DNA from: Hansschlegelia beijingensis
GTDB taxonomy: Bacteria; Pseudomonadota; Alphaproteobacteria; Rhizobiales; Methylopilaceae
NCBI RefSeq assembly: GCF_014196425.1
Contig: NZ_JACIDR010000003.1
Coordinates: 434,001 to 498,000, forward strand
DNA: 64,000 bases
Direction of reading: 5' to 3'
Each line of letters opens with the position of its first letter. The first letter of the stretch is position 1. Below are positions 24,940-34,239 of this stretch, one piece after another. Below the pieces are notes generated by a model. It worked only from the letters and a program-made list of their open reading frames with translations, had not been told where the DNA came from and searched no databases. Both the position numbers and the translations under genes were made by a program.

Positions 24940-26661
24940 ATGAGCTACGAGTCCGAAGGTCAGGAAGCCGCGATCGAGCGGCGGATCGTGCAGGGCAGGG
25001 GGCTCGAGCTCGCCGACCTGGTGATCAAGGGCGCGCAGGTGCTCGACGTCGTCACCGCCACGCTGTTCGAGAGCGACGTCGCGATCTGCGGCGACACGAT
25101 CGTCGGCACCTTCGCCTCCTATGACGGCGTCGAGACCATCGACGGGCGCGGGCTCACCGTCGTCCCCGGCTTCATCGACAGCCATCTGCACATCGAATCC
25201 TCGCTGCTGACGCCGCTCGAGTTCGACCGCTGCGTGCTGCCGCACGGCGTCACGACCGCGATCTGGGACCCGCACGAGATCGCCAACGTGCTGGGGCAGG
25301 GCGGCATCGAGTACGCGCTCGCCGGCGCCGAGGCCGCGCTGATGGACATCCGCGTGAACCTGTCCTCCTGCGTGCCGGCCTCGCCGCTGGAGACCTCCGG
25401 CGCGCGGCTGGAGATCGAGCATCTGCTGCCGTTCCGCGATCACCCCAAGGTCATCGGGCTCGCCGAGTTCATGAACTTTCCCGGCGTGCTGGCGCGCGAC
25501 CCCGGCTGCCTCGCCAAGCTCGCGGCGTTCCAGGACGGCCATATCGACGGCCACGCGCCGCTGGTCCGCGGCAAGGACCTCAACGGCTATCTGGCGGCCG
25601 GCATCCGCACCGACCACGAGGCCACCTCCTACGAGGAAGCGCTGGAGAAGCTCCGCAAGGGCATGAGCGTGCTGATCCGCGAGAGCTCGATCGCCAAGGA
25701 CCTGCACGCGCTGTGGCCGCTGATCCGGACCGAGACCTCGGCCTTCATCGGCTTCTGCACCGACGACCGCAACCCGGTCGAGATCGCCGAGGAAGGCCAC
25801 ATCGACCACATGATCCGCTGGACGATCGCGCAGGGCGTTCCGGCCGCTCATGTCTACCGGGTCGCCAGCTGGTCGGCCGCCAACGCCTTCGGACTGCGCG
25901 ACCGTGGCGTCGTGGCGCCGGGCAAGCGGGCCGACCTCGTGCTGCTTTCCGACTACGAGACCTGCGAGATCGCGCATGTGATCGCGGGCGGCGGGCTCGT
26001 CACCCCAGAACGGTTCGCGGCCCGCAAGGCGCCGCGGCCGGTCGGCCTCGACAGCATGAAGGTCGCCCCGGTGTCGGCCGCGGACCTGATCGTGCGCGGC
26101 GCCGGCGGGCCGCGCCCCGTGATCGGCGTGGTCCCTGGCAAGATCGTCACCGAGAGCCTGACGCTCGACCTCAAGGAGCGTGGCGGCTTCGTGCCCCCGG
26201 ACCCGCAGAAGGACGCGGCCGCCGTCGCGGTGATCGCCCGGCACGGCGTCAACCAGAACATCGGCCGCGGCTTCGTGAAGGGTTTTGATCTCGAGCGCGG
26301 CGCGATCGCCTCCTCGGTCGGCCATGACAGCCACAACATCTGCGTGGTGGGCGCCGACGCCGAGTCGATGGCGATCGCCGCCAACCGGGTGATCGCGCTC
26401 GGGGGCGGCATCGTGGTCGCGGCCGGGGGCGAGGTGCGGAGCGAGCTCGCGCTGCCGCTCGCGGGCCTGATGAGCCTCGATCCGCATGAGAGCGTGCGCG
26501 AGAAGCTGCTCGAGTTGCGCGCCGCCGCGCGCGAACTCGGCTGCCAGCTGTCCGAGCCGTTCCTGCAGGTCGCCTTCCTGCCGCTCGCGGTGATCCCGCA
26601 TCTCAAGATCACCGACCTGGGCATGGTGGACGTCGACCGCTTCGAGGTGCTGGCGGACTAA
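24940..26661 (+). CDS. ade: Adenine deaminase
   Basis: A 573-residue amidohydrolase of the Ade family, converting adenine to hypoxanthine and ammonia. The binuclear metal-site motif [16 protein letters not shown] (H-x-H) appears near residue 90, followed by [22 protein letters not shown] and [10 protein letters not shown]; the C-terminal domain with [12 protein letters not shown] and [10 protein letters not shown] is typical of adenine deaminases and absent from other amidohydrolases. The ATG at 24940 is chosen as the family-like N-terminus. Together with the permease it lets adenine serve as nitrogen source. Confidence 0.9.
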   Translation: MSYESEGQEAAIERRIVQGRGLELADLVIKGAQVLDVVTATLFESDVAICGDTIVGTFASYDGVETIDGRGLTVVPGFIDSHLHIESSLLTPLEFDRCVLPHGVTTAIWDPHEIANVLGQGGIEYALAGAEAALMDIRVNLSSCVPASPLETSGARLEIEHLLPFRDHPKVIGLAEFMNFPGVLARDPGCLAKLAAFQDGHIDGHAPLVRGKDLNGYLAAGIRTDHEATSYEEALEKLRKGMSVLIRESSIAKDLHALWPLIRTETSAFIGFCTDDRNPVEIAEEGHIDHMIRWTIAQGVPAAHVYRVASWSAANAFGLRDRGVVAPGKRADLVLLSDYETCEIAHVIAGGGLVTPERFAARKAPRPVGLDSMKVAPVSAADLIVRGAGGPRPVIGVVPGKIVTESLTLDLKERGGFVPPDPQKDAAAVAVIARHGVNQNIGRGFVKGFDLERGAIASSVGHDSHNICVVGADAESMAIAANRVIALGGGIVVAAGGEVRSELALPLAGLMSLDPHESVREKLLELRAAARELGCQLSEPFLQVAFLPLAVIPHLKITDLGMVDVDRFEVLAD

Positions 26662-26666
26662 CGGGG

Positions 26667-28037
26667 ATGCCCGCATCCGGCGAGCTGCCGCCGCGCGACG
26701 TGCTGGTGGTCTCCGATCGCTATCCGCCCGACGTGGCCGGCGGCGCCGAGCTCAGCCTGCACCTCGTGCTGCGCGAGCCTCGCCTGCGCGACCGCGTCCT
26801 CGTGGTGACCTTCGACAAGGCGCTCGCGGCGCCGGCGCGGCGCAGCCTCGACGGCGTCGAGATTCTCGCGCTGCCGGCGCCCGCCGCTTGGCCGCTGCAC
26901 CGGCTGTCGCAGGCGCGGGTCGACCGGCTGAAGCGCCTGCCGTTCCGGCTCAAATGGCCGTTCTTCTGGGCCGAGGCCGCGGCGGGCGGCGTGCGGGCGC
27001 CCGGGGCGGCGCTCGGGCCGCTCGCGGTGCGGTTCTCGGGGGAGGATCCGCCCGGCGGGCTGCGGATGGACCATGTGACGGCGCGCGAGAGCGCGGCGGC
27101 GGGCGAGCTGCGCGCCCTTGTCCGGCGCCTGCGGCCGCGGCTGGTGCACGCCGACAACGCCCGCGCCATCCTGCTCGCGGCCGTGGCGCTGGAGGGGAGC
27201 AGGGTTCCGCTGCTCGCGCTGGTGCGCGACCACCGCTTCACCAGCGCCCGCTTCGACCAGACCTTCGAGGACGCGCCGGCCGATGACTGGCGCGGGCGCG
27301 TCGCGGCTCTCGCGGCGGAGCGCGCGCTGCGCTTCCGGCAGGAGATGCTGCGCCGCGCCGCCCGGGTGGCGGCCACCAGCCGGCATCTCGCGGCCTCGCT
27401 CGAGGGGCTGCTCGCCGCGGACCGGCTGGTCCGCCTGCCGCTGATCCCGATCGCGAGCCCCGCCGAGGCCCCGGGCCCGCGTCCGGCCGACGGGCGCTTC
27501 CGCATGCTGCTGGTCGGCGCGCTGACGCCCAACAAGGGTCAGGCCCATCTGCTGGAGGCGTGGCCGGAGATCGCGGCGCGCGTTCCGGGCGCGGAGATCG
27601 ACGTCGCGGGCGACGGGCCCTCGCGGCCGCGGCTCGCGGAGATCGCCGCAGCCGCGCGGGGCCGCATCCGTCTGCACGGCCGCCTCGCGCCCGAGGCGCT
27701 CGCCGATCTCTACGCCGCCTGCGACGTGGTCGTGCTGCCGACGCTGTGGGACGAACCGTTCGGGCGGGTGCCGCTGGAGGCCGGCGGCTTTGCCCGGCCG
27801 GTGGTCGCCTATGCGGCCGGCGGGCTCGCCGAGACGGTGCGCGACGGCGAGACCGGGCGGCTGGTCCGCCGCGGCGATCGCGCCGGCTTCATCGCGGCGC
27901 TTGCGGAGCTCGCCGCCGCGCCGGAGCTGCGGGCCCGGATGGGAGCCGCCGGCCGCCGTCAGGCGCTCGACCACGCGCCGGACCGCCAGGCCTCGCGGCT
28001 TGAGGCGCTGTGGCAGGAGATGATGGGAAGCGACTGA
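26667..28037 (+). CDS. GT4-family glycosyltransferase
   Basis: 456 residues with a GT-B fold. The N-terminal domain opens VVSDRYPPDVAGGAELSLH and the C-terminal nucleotide-sugar domain has MLLVGALTPNKGQAHLLEAW, VAGDGPSRPRL, and the EPFGRVPLEAGGFARPVVAYAAGG motif carrying the GT4 E-x7-E. It starts only 5 nt after ade but belongs functionally with the glycan genes that follow. Acceptor and sugar donor are unknown. Confidence 0.82.
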   Translation: MPASGELPPRDVLVVSDRYPPDVAGGAELSLHLVLREPRLRDRVLVVTFDKALAAPARRSLDGVEILALPAPAAWPLHRLSQARVDRLKRLPFRLKWPFFWAEAAAGGVRAPGAALGPLAVRFSGEDPPGGLRMDHVTARESAAAGELRALVRRLRPRLVHADNARAILLAAVALEGSRVPLLALVRDHRFTSARFDQTFEDAPADDWRGRVAALAAERALRFRQEMLRRAARVAATSRHLAASLEGLLAADRLVRLPLIPIASPAEAPGPRPADGRFRMLLVGALTPNKGQAHLLEAWPEIAARVPGAEIDVAGDGPSRPRLAEIAAAARGRIRLHGRLAPEALADLYAACDVVVLPTLWDEPFGRVPLEAGGFARPVVAYAAGGLAETVRDGETGRLVRRGDRAGFIAALAELAAAPELRARMGAAGRRQALDHAPDRQASRLEALWQEMMGSD

Positions 28038-28091
28038 TCGACGGGTCGTCCATCCGCTCGCGCAACCCTGCGCTCCGGTGTATCGAAGCTC

Positions 28092-29192
28092 ATGACCCCC
28101 GCCGTCGACCTCGTGGTCGTCTCCTCGCCCCTGCAGGTCCTCAACGCCATCGAGTGGCGGCGCCGCGACGTCGACGCGCCGGCCGACCTCGTGCTGCTCG
28201 GCGACCGCGCCGGCGGACGCGACGCGGCCCTTGCTCTGCTGAAGCGCGAGCCCGGCCTGTGGCGCAAGATCCTCGAACATCCCGGCCGCCCCCGGCCCGC
28301 CGGGTGGCTGCCGGCCTTCGGGCGCGACGTGCTGGACGCCGGCCACCGGGCCAGCCTGGAGCGGCTCGCCGCGCAGCTCGGCCCGCGCCGCACCCTGGTG
28401 TTCGGCGACTATCGCAACGTCTCGCAGCGCGCGCTGGCGGCCGCGGTCGCTCATGAGGAGCTGATCCTGCTCGACGACGGTTCGGTCGCGCCCCAGGTCG
28501 CGGCGGCCCGCGCAGGCCTCGCCGCGCCGGCGCCCGAGCGCTTCCGGCCGGGCTGGCTCCGCACGGAGCTCGGCCGCCGCACGCTCGGGGAGCGGGCGCC
28601 CGCCGCGCCGCCGCGGCTCGCCTTCTTCACGATCTACGAACCCCTGATGCGCGGCCGGCTGGCGGGCTCCGACCGGATCGTCCCGCATTCTTACGAGGGA
28701 TGGCGCGCTGCGGCCGCCAGCGCCGGGCGCGGCGACGAGGTCTGGGTGCTGGGCTCGAACCACGCCGAGGCGGGAATCTGCTCGGGCGAGGACTACGCGC
28801 GGGTGGTCCTGGCGGGGCTCGCGGCCCTCAGGGCCGAGGGCCGGCCCGGACCGTTCCTGTACAGGCCGCACCGCGGCGAGGACAAAGCCAAGGCCGCGGC
28901 GCTCGCCCGCGCGGGCGGCATGGAGCTCGCCGAGGACGGCGCCCCGGCGGAGCTCGCCTATCTCGAGGCGCGACGCCGCCCGGCGGCGGTGCTGGTGGTC
29001 GCCTCCTCGGCCGCCGACACGCTGAGCGTGCTCGATCCCGGGCTCGAGATCCTTCGCGTGGCGCTGCCGGCGAACTATCTGCGCCGCCAGCGCGACCATA
29101 TCCTGGCCGTGGTCGCAGGGCACGACGCGTTCAATCCGCGCCTCCGACTCATCGGCGCGCCTGAGGATCAAGCCGGAGGTCGCCCCGTTTGA
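28092..29192 (+). CDS. GT52-like glycosyltransferase, candidate sialyl/nonulosonyl transferase
   Basis: A 366-residue protein. The opening VVVSSPLQVLNAIEW resembles the SPLQ-x-LNA start of GT52 and polysialyltransferase-type proteins. LLDDGS near residue 130 matches the D/E-D/E-G motif and YRPHRGED near 258 resembles the His-containing donor motif (HP in classical enzymes, here HR) of bacterial sialyltransferases. The C-terminal VVASSAADTLS fits the Ser-Ser motif. Its place just before NeuB and NeuA homologues supports transfer of a CMP-activated nonulosonate. The call is based on motifs; similarity to characterised enzymes is low. Confidence 0.6.
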   Translation: MTPAVDLVVVSSPLQVLNAIEWRRRDVDAPADLVLLGDRAGGRDAALALLKREPGLWRKILEHPGRPRPAGWLPAFGRDVLDAGHRASLERLAAQLGPRRTLVFGDYRNVSQRALAAAVAHEELILLDDGSVAPQVAAARAGLAAPAPERFRPGWLRTELGRRTLGERAPAAPPRLAFFTIYEPLMRGRLAGSDRIVPHSYEGWRAAAASAGRGDEVWVLGSNHAEAGICSGEDYARVVLAGLAALRAEGRPGPFLYRPHRGEDKAKAAALARAGGMELAEDGAPAELAYLEARRRPAAVLVVASSAADTLSVLDPGLEILRVALPANYLRRQRDHILAVVAGHDAFNPRLRLIGAPEDQAGGRPV

Positions 29193-30490
29193 GCACCGCT
29201 CCTGCCTCGCAGACCGCCGCGGAAGGCCGCTTCGCCGGCCGCCGCGTGCTGGCGCTCGGGACGTTCGACAGCTTCGTCAAGACCGCGGCCCAGATCGGCC
29301 GGCTGTTCGAGGCCGAGGGCGCGAGCATGCGGGTCGCGGCGCTTGCGGCGGAGCCGGGCCAGCTCACCGCGCGCCAGCTGCGCGCCGGCGGCGTGCATGA
29401 GAGCATCCCGGTGGTGGCGGCCGAGAGGCTGGTCGGCTCCCGCCTGTTCCGCGACGCGCAGGTGGTGGTCGCGGTGGTGGACGGCGGACGGGCGCGCGAG
29501 CTGTTCCTGTCGCTGGCCGCGGCCGACCTGTCGCGCGAGCCGTCCCGGCCGATCGTGGCGGTGGCCTCGCCCGGCGTGGTGCTGGCCGACCATCTCGCCG
29601 GTTTCATGAGCCGCGCCCCGGCCGACGTGCTCTGCTTCAACACCGAGGCCGACCGCGCGCTCTATACGGCGGCGGCGGCCGAGATCGGCCTCGACGCCAC
29701 CAACGCGGTCGTGACGGGGCTGCTCGGCCTGGAAAAACGGCCATGGAGCAGGCCCGTCGGCCGTCCGGCCGTGATCTTCTTCGAGCAGCCGGTCATCCCC
29801 GCGCGGCGCATGCAGCGCGCCCATCTGCTCGCCGGCCTCGCCGAGCTCGCGCGGCGCTTCCCGCAGGCCGACGTGCTGGTGAAGCTGCGTCACGGCCGCG
29901 ACGAGCGCGCCCATCACGCGACGCGCTTCCACCTCGAGGACATCGCCCGGGAGCTGTTCGCCCGCGGCGGGCGCCCCCGCAACCTCAGCTTCACGCACGA
30001 TCCGGCCCACGAGCTTCTCGACCGCGCCTCGCTCGCCGTGACGGTCAGCTCCACTATCGCGGTCGAGGCCATGGCGCGCGGCGTGCCGACCCGGATCGTC
30101 TCGGATTTCGGGATCTCGGAGCTTCTCGGCACGACCTATTTCGTCGGCTCGGGCTGTTTCGCCCGGCTCGCCGATCTCAGTCCGGACATGGCGGCCGTCG
30201 TGCGGCCGGACTGGCTCGCCGAGTCCGGCGCCGCGACGCGGCCCGAAGCCCTGCTCGACCAGTGCGCGGTGCTGCTCGGCGGACAGGACGCGCTCGGGGC
30301 CGCGCTGCCGCTTCGTCCGCTCACCCCCGCCTATGGCTCGCCGGACTGGATGGCCTACGCGCTCGGGAACGGCGGCCCGATGGCGGTCCATGCGCCGCAT
30401 CTGCTTGAAAAGCCGCGCCGCGGCCTCGGCTTCGTGGCCGCCGTGGCGAACCGGCTGAAGGAGGGCCGCCGGTTCGTTCCGCGCGGCTGA
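29189..30490 (+). CDS. Putative glycan transferase (DUF6716-like), paralogue of the gene at 32696-34078
   Basis: 433 residues, start overlapping the previous stop by 4 nt. The opening GRRVLALGTFDSFVKTAAQIGRLFEAEGA and the central blocks VIFFEQPVIP, VLVKLRHGRDERAHH, RASLAVTVSSTIAVEAMARGVP and TRIVSDFGI look like a GT-B-type nucleotide-sugar fold with an SS-T motif. The same blocks occur in the same order in the minus-strand gene at the end of the cluster, so the two are paralogues. I recall this architecture as DUF6716 putative glycosyltransferases found beside nonulosonate genes. Catalysis is unproven. Confidence 0.55.
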   Translation: MSTAPASQTAAEGRFAGRRVLALGTFDSFVKTAAQIGRLFEAEGASMRVAALAAEPGQLTARQLRAGGVHESIPVVAAERLVGSRLFRDAQVVVAVVDGGRARELFLSLAAADLSREPSRPIVAVASPGVVLADHLAGFMSRAPADVLCFNTEADRALYTAAAAEIGLDATNAVVTGLLGLEKRPWSRPVGRPAVIFFEQPVIPARRMQRAHLLAGLAELARRFPQADVLVKLRHGRDERAHHATRFHLEDIARELFARGGRPRNLSFTHDPAHELLDRASLAVTVSSTIAVEAMARGVPTRIVSDFGISELLGTTYFVGSGCFARLADLSPDMAAVVRPDWLAESGAATRPEALLDQCAVLLGGQDALGAALPLRPLTPAYGSPDWMAYALGNGGPMAVHAPHLLEKPRRGLGFVAAVANRLKEGRRFVPRG

Positions 30491-30576
30491 CGAGAAGGTT
30501 TTCTGTTACAACCCTGCGCAGCTGCTCTAGGTTGCGCCGCACAGCGCGCCGCGGGGCGCGCGCCCGGAGCGTCTCG

Positions 30577-31452
30577 ATGGTCAAGGTTATCGCGGAGATC
30601 GGCTGCAACCATATGGGCCGGCTCGACATCGCGAAGCGCATGGTCGAGGTGGCGGCCCGCGAATGCCGCGCCGACGTCGCCAAGTTCCAGAAGCGCAACA
30701 ATCGCGAGCTTCTGTCGCCGAAGCAGTATGGCGAGCCGCATCCGGTCCCGGCCAACGCCTATGGCGAGAGCTACGGCGCGCACCGCGAGGCGCTGGAGTT
30801 CAGCGTCGAGCAGCACGCCGAGCTCAAGGCCCATTGCGAGGAGCTCGGCGTCGTCTACGCGACCTCGGTCTGGGACATGACCTCGGCGCGCGAGATCGCC
30901 GGGCTCAATCCCGCCCTGATCAAGATCCCCTCCGCCACGAACCTCAATTTCGAGTTGCAGGGCTGGCTCTGCGAGAATTTCGCGGGCGAGATCCATGTCT
31001 CCACCGGCATGACCACGCGCGACGAGATCGAGGTCGTGGTGGAATTCTACGAGCAGCGCGGGCGCGCCCAGGACGTCGTGCTCTACGCCTGCACCTCGGG
31101 CTATCCGGTCAGCTTCGACGACCTGTGCCTGCTGGAGGTGGCGCGGCTGCGCGACGTCTATGAGGGGCGTGTGAAGCAGATCGGCTTCTCCGGGCATCAT
31201 CTGGGCATCGCGGCCGACGTGGCGGCGCTGACGCTCGGCGCCGCCTGGGTGGAGCGGCACTTCACGCTCGACCGCACCTGGAAGGGCACCGATCACGCCG
31301 CATCGCTCGAGCCTGATGGGCTGCGCCGGCTGTGCCGGGACCTCCGCAACGTCGAGATCGCGTTGTCCTACAAGGACAAGGACCTGCTCGACGTCGAGGA
31401 GGAGCAACGCAAGAAGCTGAAGTGGCTGCCGGGGCTTAGGGCCGTCGGCTGA
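30577..31452 (+). CDS. NeuB-family nonulosonate synthase lacking the SAF domain
   Basis: A 291-residue TIM-barrel synthase that would condense phosphoenolpyruvate with a six-carbon amino sugar. Conserved features: VIAEIGCNHMGRLDIAKRM, AKFQKRNN, SATNLNF, HVSTGMTTRDEIE, ERHFTLDRTWKGTDHAASLEPDGL. Typical NeuB proteins are about 345 residues and end in a C-terminal antifreeze-like SAF domain; here the chain stops after the barrel. The ATG at 30577 gives the family N-terminus, with ggag 8 nt upstream. Whether the product is sialic, legionaminic or another nonulosonate cannot be told: no NeuC, epimerase or aminotransferase lies nearby. Confidence 0.78.
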   Translation: MVKVIAEIGCNHMGRLDIAKRMVEVAARECRADVAKFQKRNNRELLSPKQYGEPHPVPANAYGESYGAHREALEFSVEQHAELKAHCEELGVVYATSVWDMTSAREIAGLNPALIKIPSATNLNFELQGWLCENFAGEIHVSTGMTTRDEIEVVVEFYEQRGRAQDVVLYACTSGYPVSFDDLCLLEVARLRDVYEGRVKQIGFSGHHLGIAADVAALTLGAAWVERHFTLDRTWKGTDHAASLEPDGLRRLCRDLRNVEIALSYKDKDLLDVEEEQRKKLKWLPGLRAVG

Positions 31453-31525
31453 CAGGCGCCTTGCGGCCTTCGCCGGCCCGTGCGACAGGCTCGGCGAGCA
31501 TCTTCTTGATCCGGAGCAGACCAGC

Positions 31526-32692
31526 GTGCGTTGCGTCGCGGTGATCCCCGCCAGGGGCGGGTCGAAGGGACTGCCGCGCAAGAACCTGACGCCGCTCGGC
31601 GGGGTTCCGCTGGTGGTCCGCACGATCGCGGCCGCGCGCGGCGCCGCGCTGGTCCAGGCGGTCTACGTCTCGACCGACGATCCCGAGATCGCCGCGGCGT
31701 CGCGCGCCGCCGGCGCGGCGGTGATCGACCGTCCCGCCGAGATCGCCACCGACGAGGCTTCCTCCGAGAGCGCGCTGCTGCACGCGCTCGAGATGATCGA
31801 GGCCGAGAGCGACCCGGTCGACGTGCTGGTCTTCCTGCAGTGCACCTCGCCGTTCACGACCCCGGCGGAGGTCGACGCCTGCGTCTCCGCCATCGGCCGC
31901 GGCGGCGCGGTCTGCGCCTTCACGGCGGCGCCCGACCATGGCTTCCTGTGGACGGTCGGCGAGGACGGCTTCGCGGCCGGCCTGAACCACGACCACACGG
32001 CCCCGCGCCGGCGCCGCCAGGAGCTGCCGCCGCAGTTCCGCGAGACCGGCGCGGTCTATGCGATGGATGCGACCGCCTTCCGCGCGGCCGGCGCCCGCTT
32101 CTGCGGTCCGGCGGCTGTGGTTCCGGTGGAGACCGCTCCGGTCGAGATCGACAGCGCGGCCGATCTCGCGCTGGCGGAGGCGCTTCTCGCGCCGCGCCGG
32201 CCCGCGCCGCTCGCCTTCTCGGCGGGGGTGAAGGCGCTGGTGATGGATTTCGACGGGGTGTTCACCGACGACCGCGTTTTGGTCGACCAGGACGGCCGCG
32301 AGGCGGTGTTCGCCAGCCGCTCCGACGGCATGGGGCTCGACCGGCTGCGCAAGCTGACCGCGATCCGCACGCTGATCCTGTCGAAGGAGGTCAACCCGGT
32401 GGTCTCGGCGCGGGCGCGCAAGCTCAGGATCGAGGCCCGCCAGGGCATCGACGACAAGCTGCCCGAGCTCGACCGCTGGCTCGCCGAGAACGGCCTGACG
32501 CGCGCCGAGACGGCCTATATCGGCAATGACGTCAACGACCTCGACTGCCTGAACGCGGTCGGCTTCCCGATCGCGCCGTGCGACGCGCGGCCCGAGGCGC
32601 TCGCCGTCGCGCGCCACGTCACCTCCGCGCCGGGCGGCCGCGGCGCGCTGCGCGAGCTCTGCGAGGCGCTGATCCGCGCAGGCGGGGACTGA
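31526..32692 (+). CDS. CMP-nonulosonate synthetase fused to a KdsC-type HAD domain
   Basis: A 388-residue two-domain protein. Residues 1-220: NeuA-type cytidylyltransferase with IPARGGSKGLPRKNL, STDDPEIA, FLQCTSPF, and FRETGAVYAM. Residues 230-388: HAD phosphatase-like domain of the KdsC family with DFDGVFTDD, SKEVNPVVSARARKL and IGNDVNDLDCL. The same fusion exists in some bacterial and in animal CMP-sialic acid synthetases, where the second domain aids tetramer formation or removes the 9-phosphate. The GTG at 31526 has ccggag about 10 nt upstream. It should activate the NeuB product with CTP. Confidence 0.82.
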   Translation: MRCVAVIPARGGSKGLPRKNLTPLGGVPLVVRTIAAARGAALVQAVYVSTDDPEIAAASRAAGAAVIDRPAEIATDEASSESALLHALEMIEAESDPVDVLVFLQCTSPFTTPAEVDACVSAIGRGGAVCAFTAAPDHGFLWTVGEDGFAAGLNHDHTAPRRRRQELPPQFRETGAVYAMDATAFRAAGARFCGPAAVVPVETAPVEIDSAADLALAEALLAPRRPAPLAFSAGVKALVMDFDGVFTDDRVLVDQDGREAVFASRSDGMGLDRLRKLTAIRTLILSKEVNPVVSARARKLRIEARQGIDDKLPELDRWLAENGLTRAETAYIGNDVNDLDCLNAVGFPIAPCDARPEALAVARHVTSAPGGRGALRELCEALIRAGGD

Positions 32693-32695
32693 GGC

Positions 32696-34078
32696 TCAGC
32701 TCGGGAACTCGCCGAGCAGCCGCGTTCTGAGCGCCTTGTAGGTTCCGTAGAGGCCGAGCCGGCGGGCATAGCGCGCGCCCTTGCCTTCGCGCGTCCGCCA
32801 AGCCTCGTCCATCGCCCGCTGGCGGTCGGAGCGCTCGAGCGCCTGGCCGAGCTTGCCGAGAGCTGCGCGCGCGCCCGCCTTGTCGCCCGCCGCGAGCGCG
32901 GCCTCCGCTGCCTCGCGCGCCGCCGAGATCGGCGCCGAGTAGCGGCCCGAAGGCGCCGCGCCGCGCGCCGCCTCGTCGAAGCCGTAGAGCGCCGGCGGCA
33001 GCGGCGCCGTGGGGTCGAACGCCTCGAGCCTGTCGATCAGCGCGCCCGCCGAATGGGCCGGGCCATAGCCGACGCGGTCGAGCCAGCGCGGGTTCGGCCG
33101 CCGCCGCGGGGCGTCGTCCAGCGAGGCGAGCTCGCCGAGCCGCACCGACACGCCGCTGCCGAGCATCAGATGGGTGCCGTGGGCGTTGCGGACGCCGAAA
33201 TCCGCCGCCAGCACGGCCGGCACGCCGTGGTCCAGCGCGTCGAACAGCGCGGTCGAGGAGATCGTGCCGAACAGGTCGGCGGCGGCCAGCAGACCGTCGA
33301 TCGGCGCGTAGGAGACCAGCAGATTGGCCGGGCGCACGGCGAGCTTCGCCACCAGATGTTCGACATGGTGCGTCTGGTCGTGGAACGTCTGCTCCTGGGG
33401 CCGGACGCGGGCCTTGACCACGACGTCCCAGTCGGGGCTTGCGGCCGCAAGCCTTGCGAGCGCCGCGACGAGTTCGCCGCGCCGCCTCGGGTCGCCCGGC
33501 ACCGCGACCTGCTCGGCGAACACAAAGACCTTGCGGCGTCCCGGCTCCGGCGGCGGCTTCAGGCCGCGCAGCGGCGAATCCGGCCGGCGGCGGAGCCCGG
33601 TGATCACCGCGGGCTGCCCCGAGAAGTCCGTGGTGGCGAGAAACGCCGCGAAGGCGTCGCGGTCGCGGGGCCCGTTGAGGCAGATCTGGTCGTAGCCCAG
33701 CCGCCACGCGACGCCTTCCTCGAAGCGGCCGAGCACCAGCCCGTTGAAGCCGCAGAACAGCGCCGGCCGCGGCCGCTCCAGCGCGCGGGCCGCGAGCTCG
33801 CAGACATGCCGGAACAGCAGCACGCGGCTGCCGGTGGCGTAGACCCCGACCGCGTCGCTGCCGAGCGCGGCCTCGTCGAGCGCGAGCGCGCCGAGCGAAC
33901 GCTCGATGATCTCGAACCGTCCCCCGAGGCGCTCGGCGGCCGACGTGGTCAGCCCCCGCCCGGCGTCGATCGCGAAGGTCGGCCGCCAGCCGCGCGCCTC
34001 GAAGGCGAGCGCGAGCGGCAGCGCGCCGAAGACCTGGCTGTCGAGGTCGCAGGCGAACAGGACGCGGCGGTCACTCAT
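32696..34078 (-). CDS. Putative glycan transferase (DUF6716-like), convergent paralogue
   Basis: 460 residues, ending 3 nt from the NeuA-type gene on the opposite strand. It shares with the gene at 29189-30490 the opening RRVLFACDLDSQVFGALPLALAFEARG, the VFVFAEQVAVPG block, VVVKARVRPQEQTFHDQ, TISSTALFDALDHGVPAVLAADFGV and the length of the core; it adds a helical, charged C-terminal extension of about 90 residues (SAAREAAEAALAAGDKAGARAALGKL...). Likely another GT-B-type transferase of the surface-glycan cluster. Function not established. Confidence 0.5.
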   Translation of the reverse strand: MSDRRVLFACDLDSQVFGALPLALAFEARGWRPTFAIDAGRGLTTSAAERLGGRFEIIERSLGALALDEAALGSDAVGVYATGSRVLLFRHVCELAARALERPRPALFCGFNGLVLGRFEEGVAWRLGYDQICLNGPRDRDAFAAFLATTDFSGQPAVITGLRRRPDSPLRGLKPPPEPGRRKVFVFAEQVAVPGDPRRRGELVAALARLAAASPDWDVVVKARVRPQEQTFHDQTHHVEHLVAKLAVRPANLLVSYAPIDGLLAAADLFGTISSTALFDALDHGVPAVLAADFGVRNAHGTHLMLGSGVSVRLGELASLDDAPRRRPNPRWLDRVGYGPAHSAGALIDRLEAFDPTAPLPPALYGFDEAARGAAPSGRYSAPISAAREAAEAALAAGDKAGARAALGKLGQALERSDRQRAMDEAWRTREGKGARYARRLGLYGTYKALRTRLLGEFPS

Positions 34079-34239
34079 GCGGGCGGGATGATCTCGTGCG
34101 GAGGCGGTTCGGGCGCAGGGGAGCGGGCTGATCGGAACGGGAGGGCGCGGTCCCGTTCAGGCCCGCGATCGCTCGAATCCGAGGCCCAATGTTCTATATT
34201 CGCTTTTCCGCCGCGAGGCGCGCGCACCCGGCGGCCACC

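Noticed and set aside
28700-29164. Additional plus frame inside the GT52-like gene
   Set aside because: Gly/Ala/Arg-rich shadow frame with no motif.
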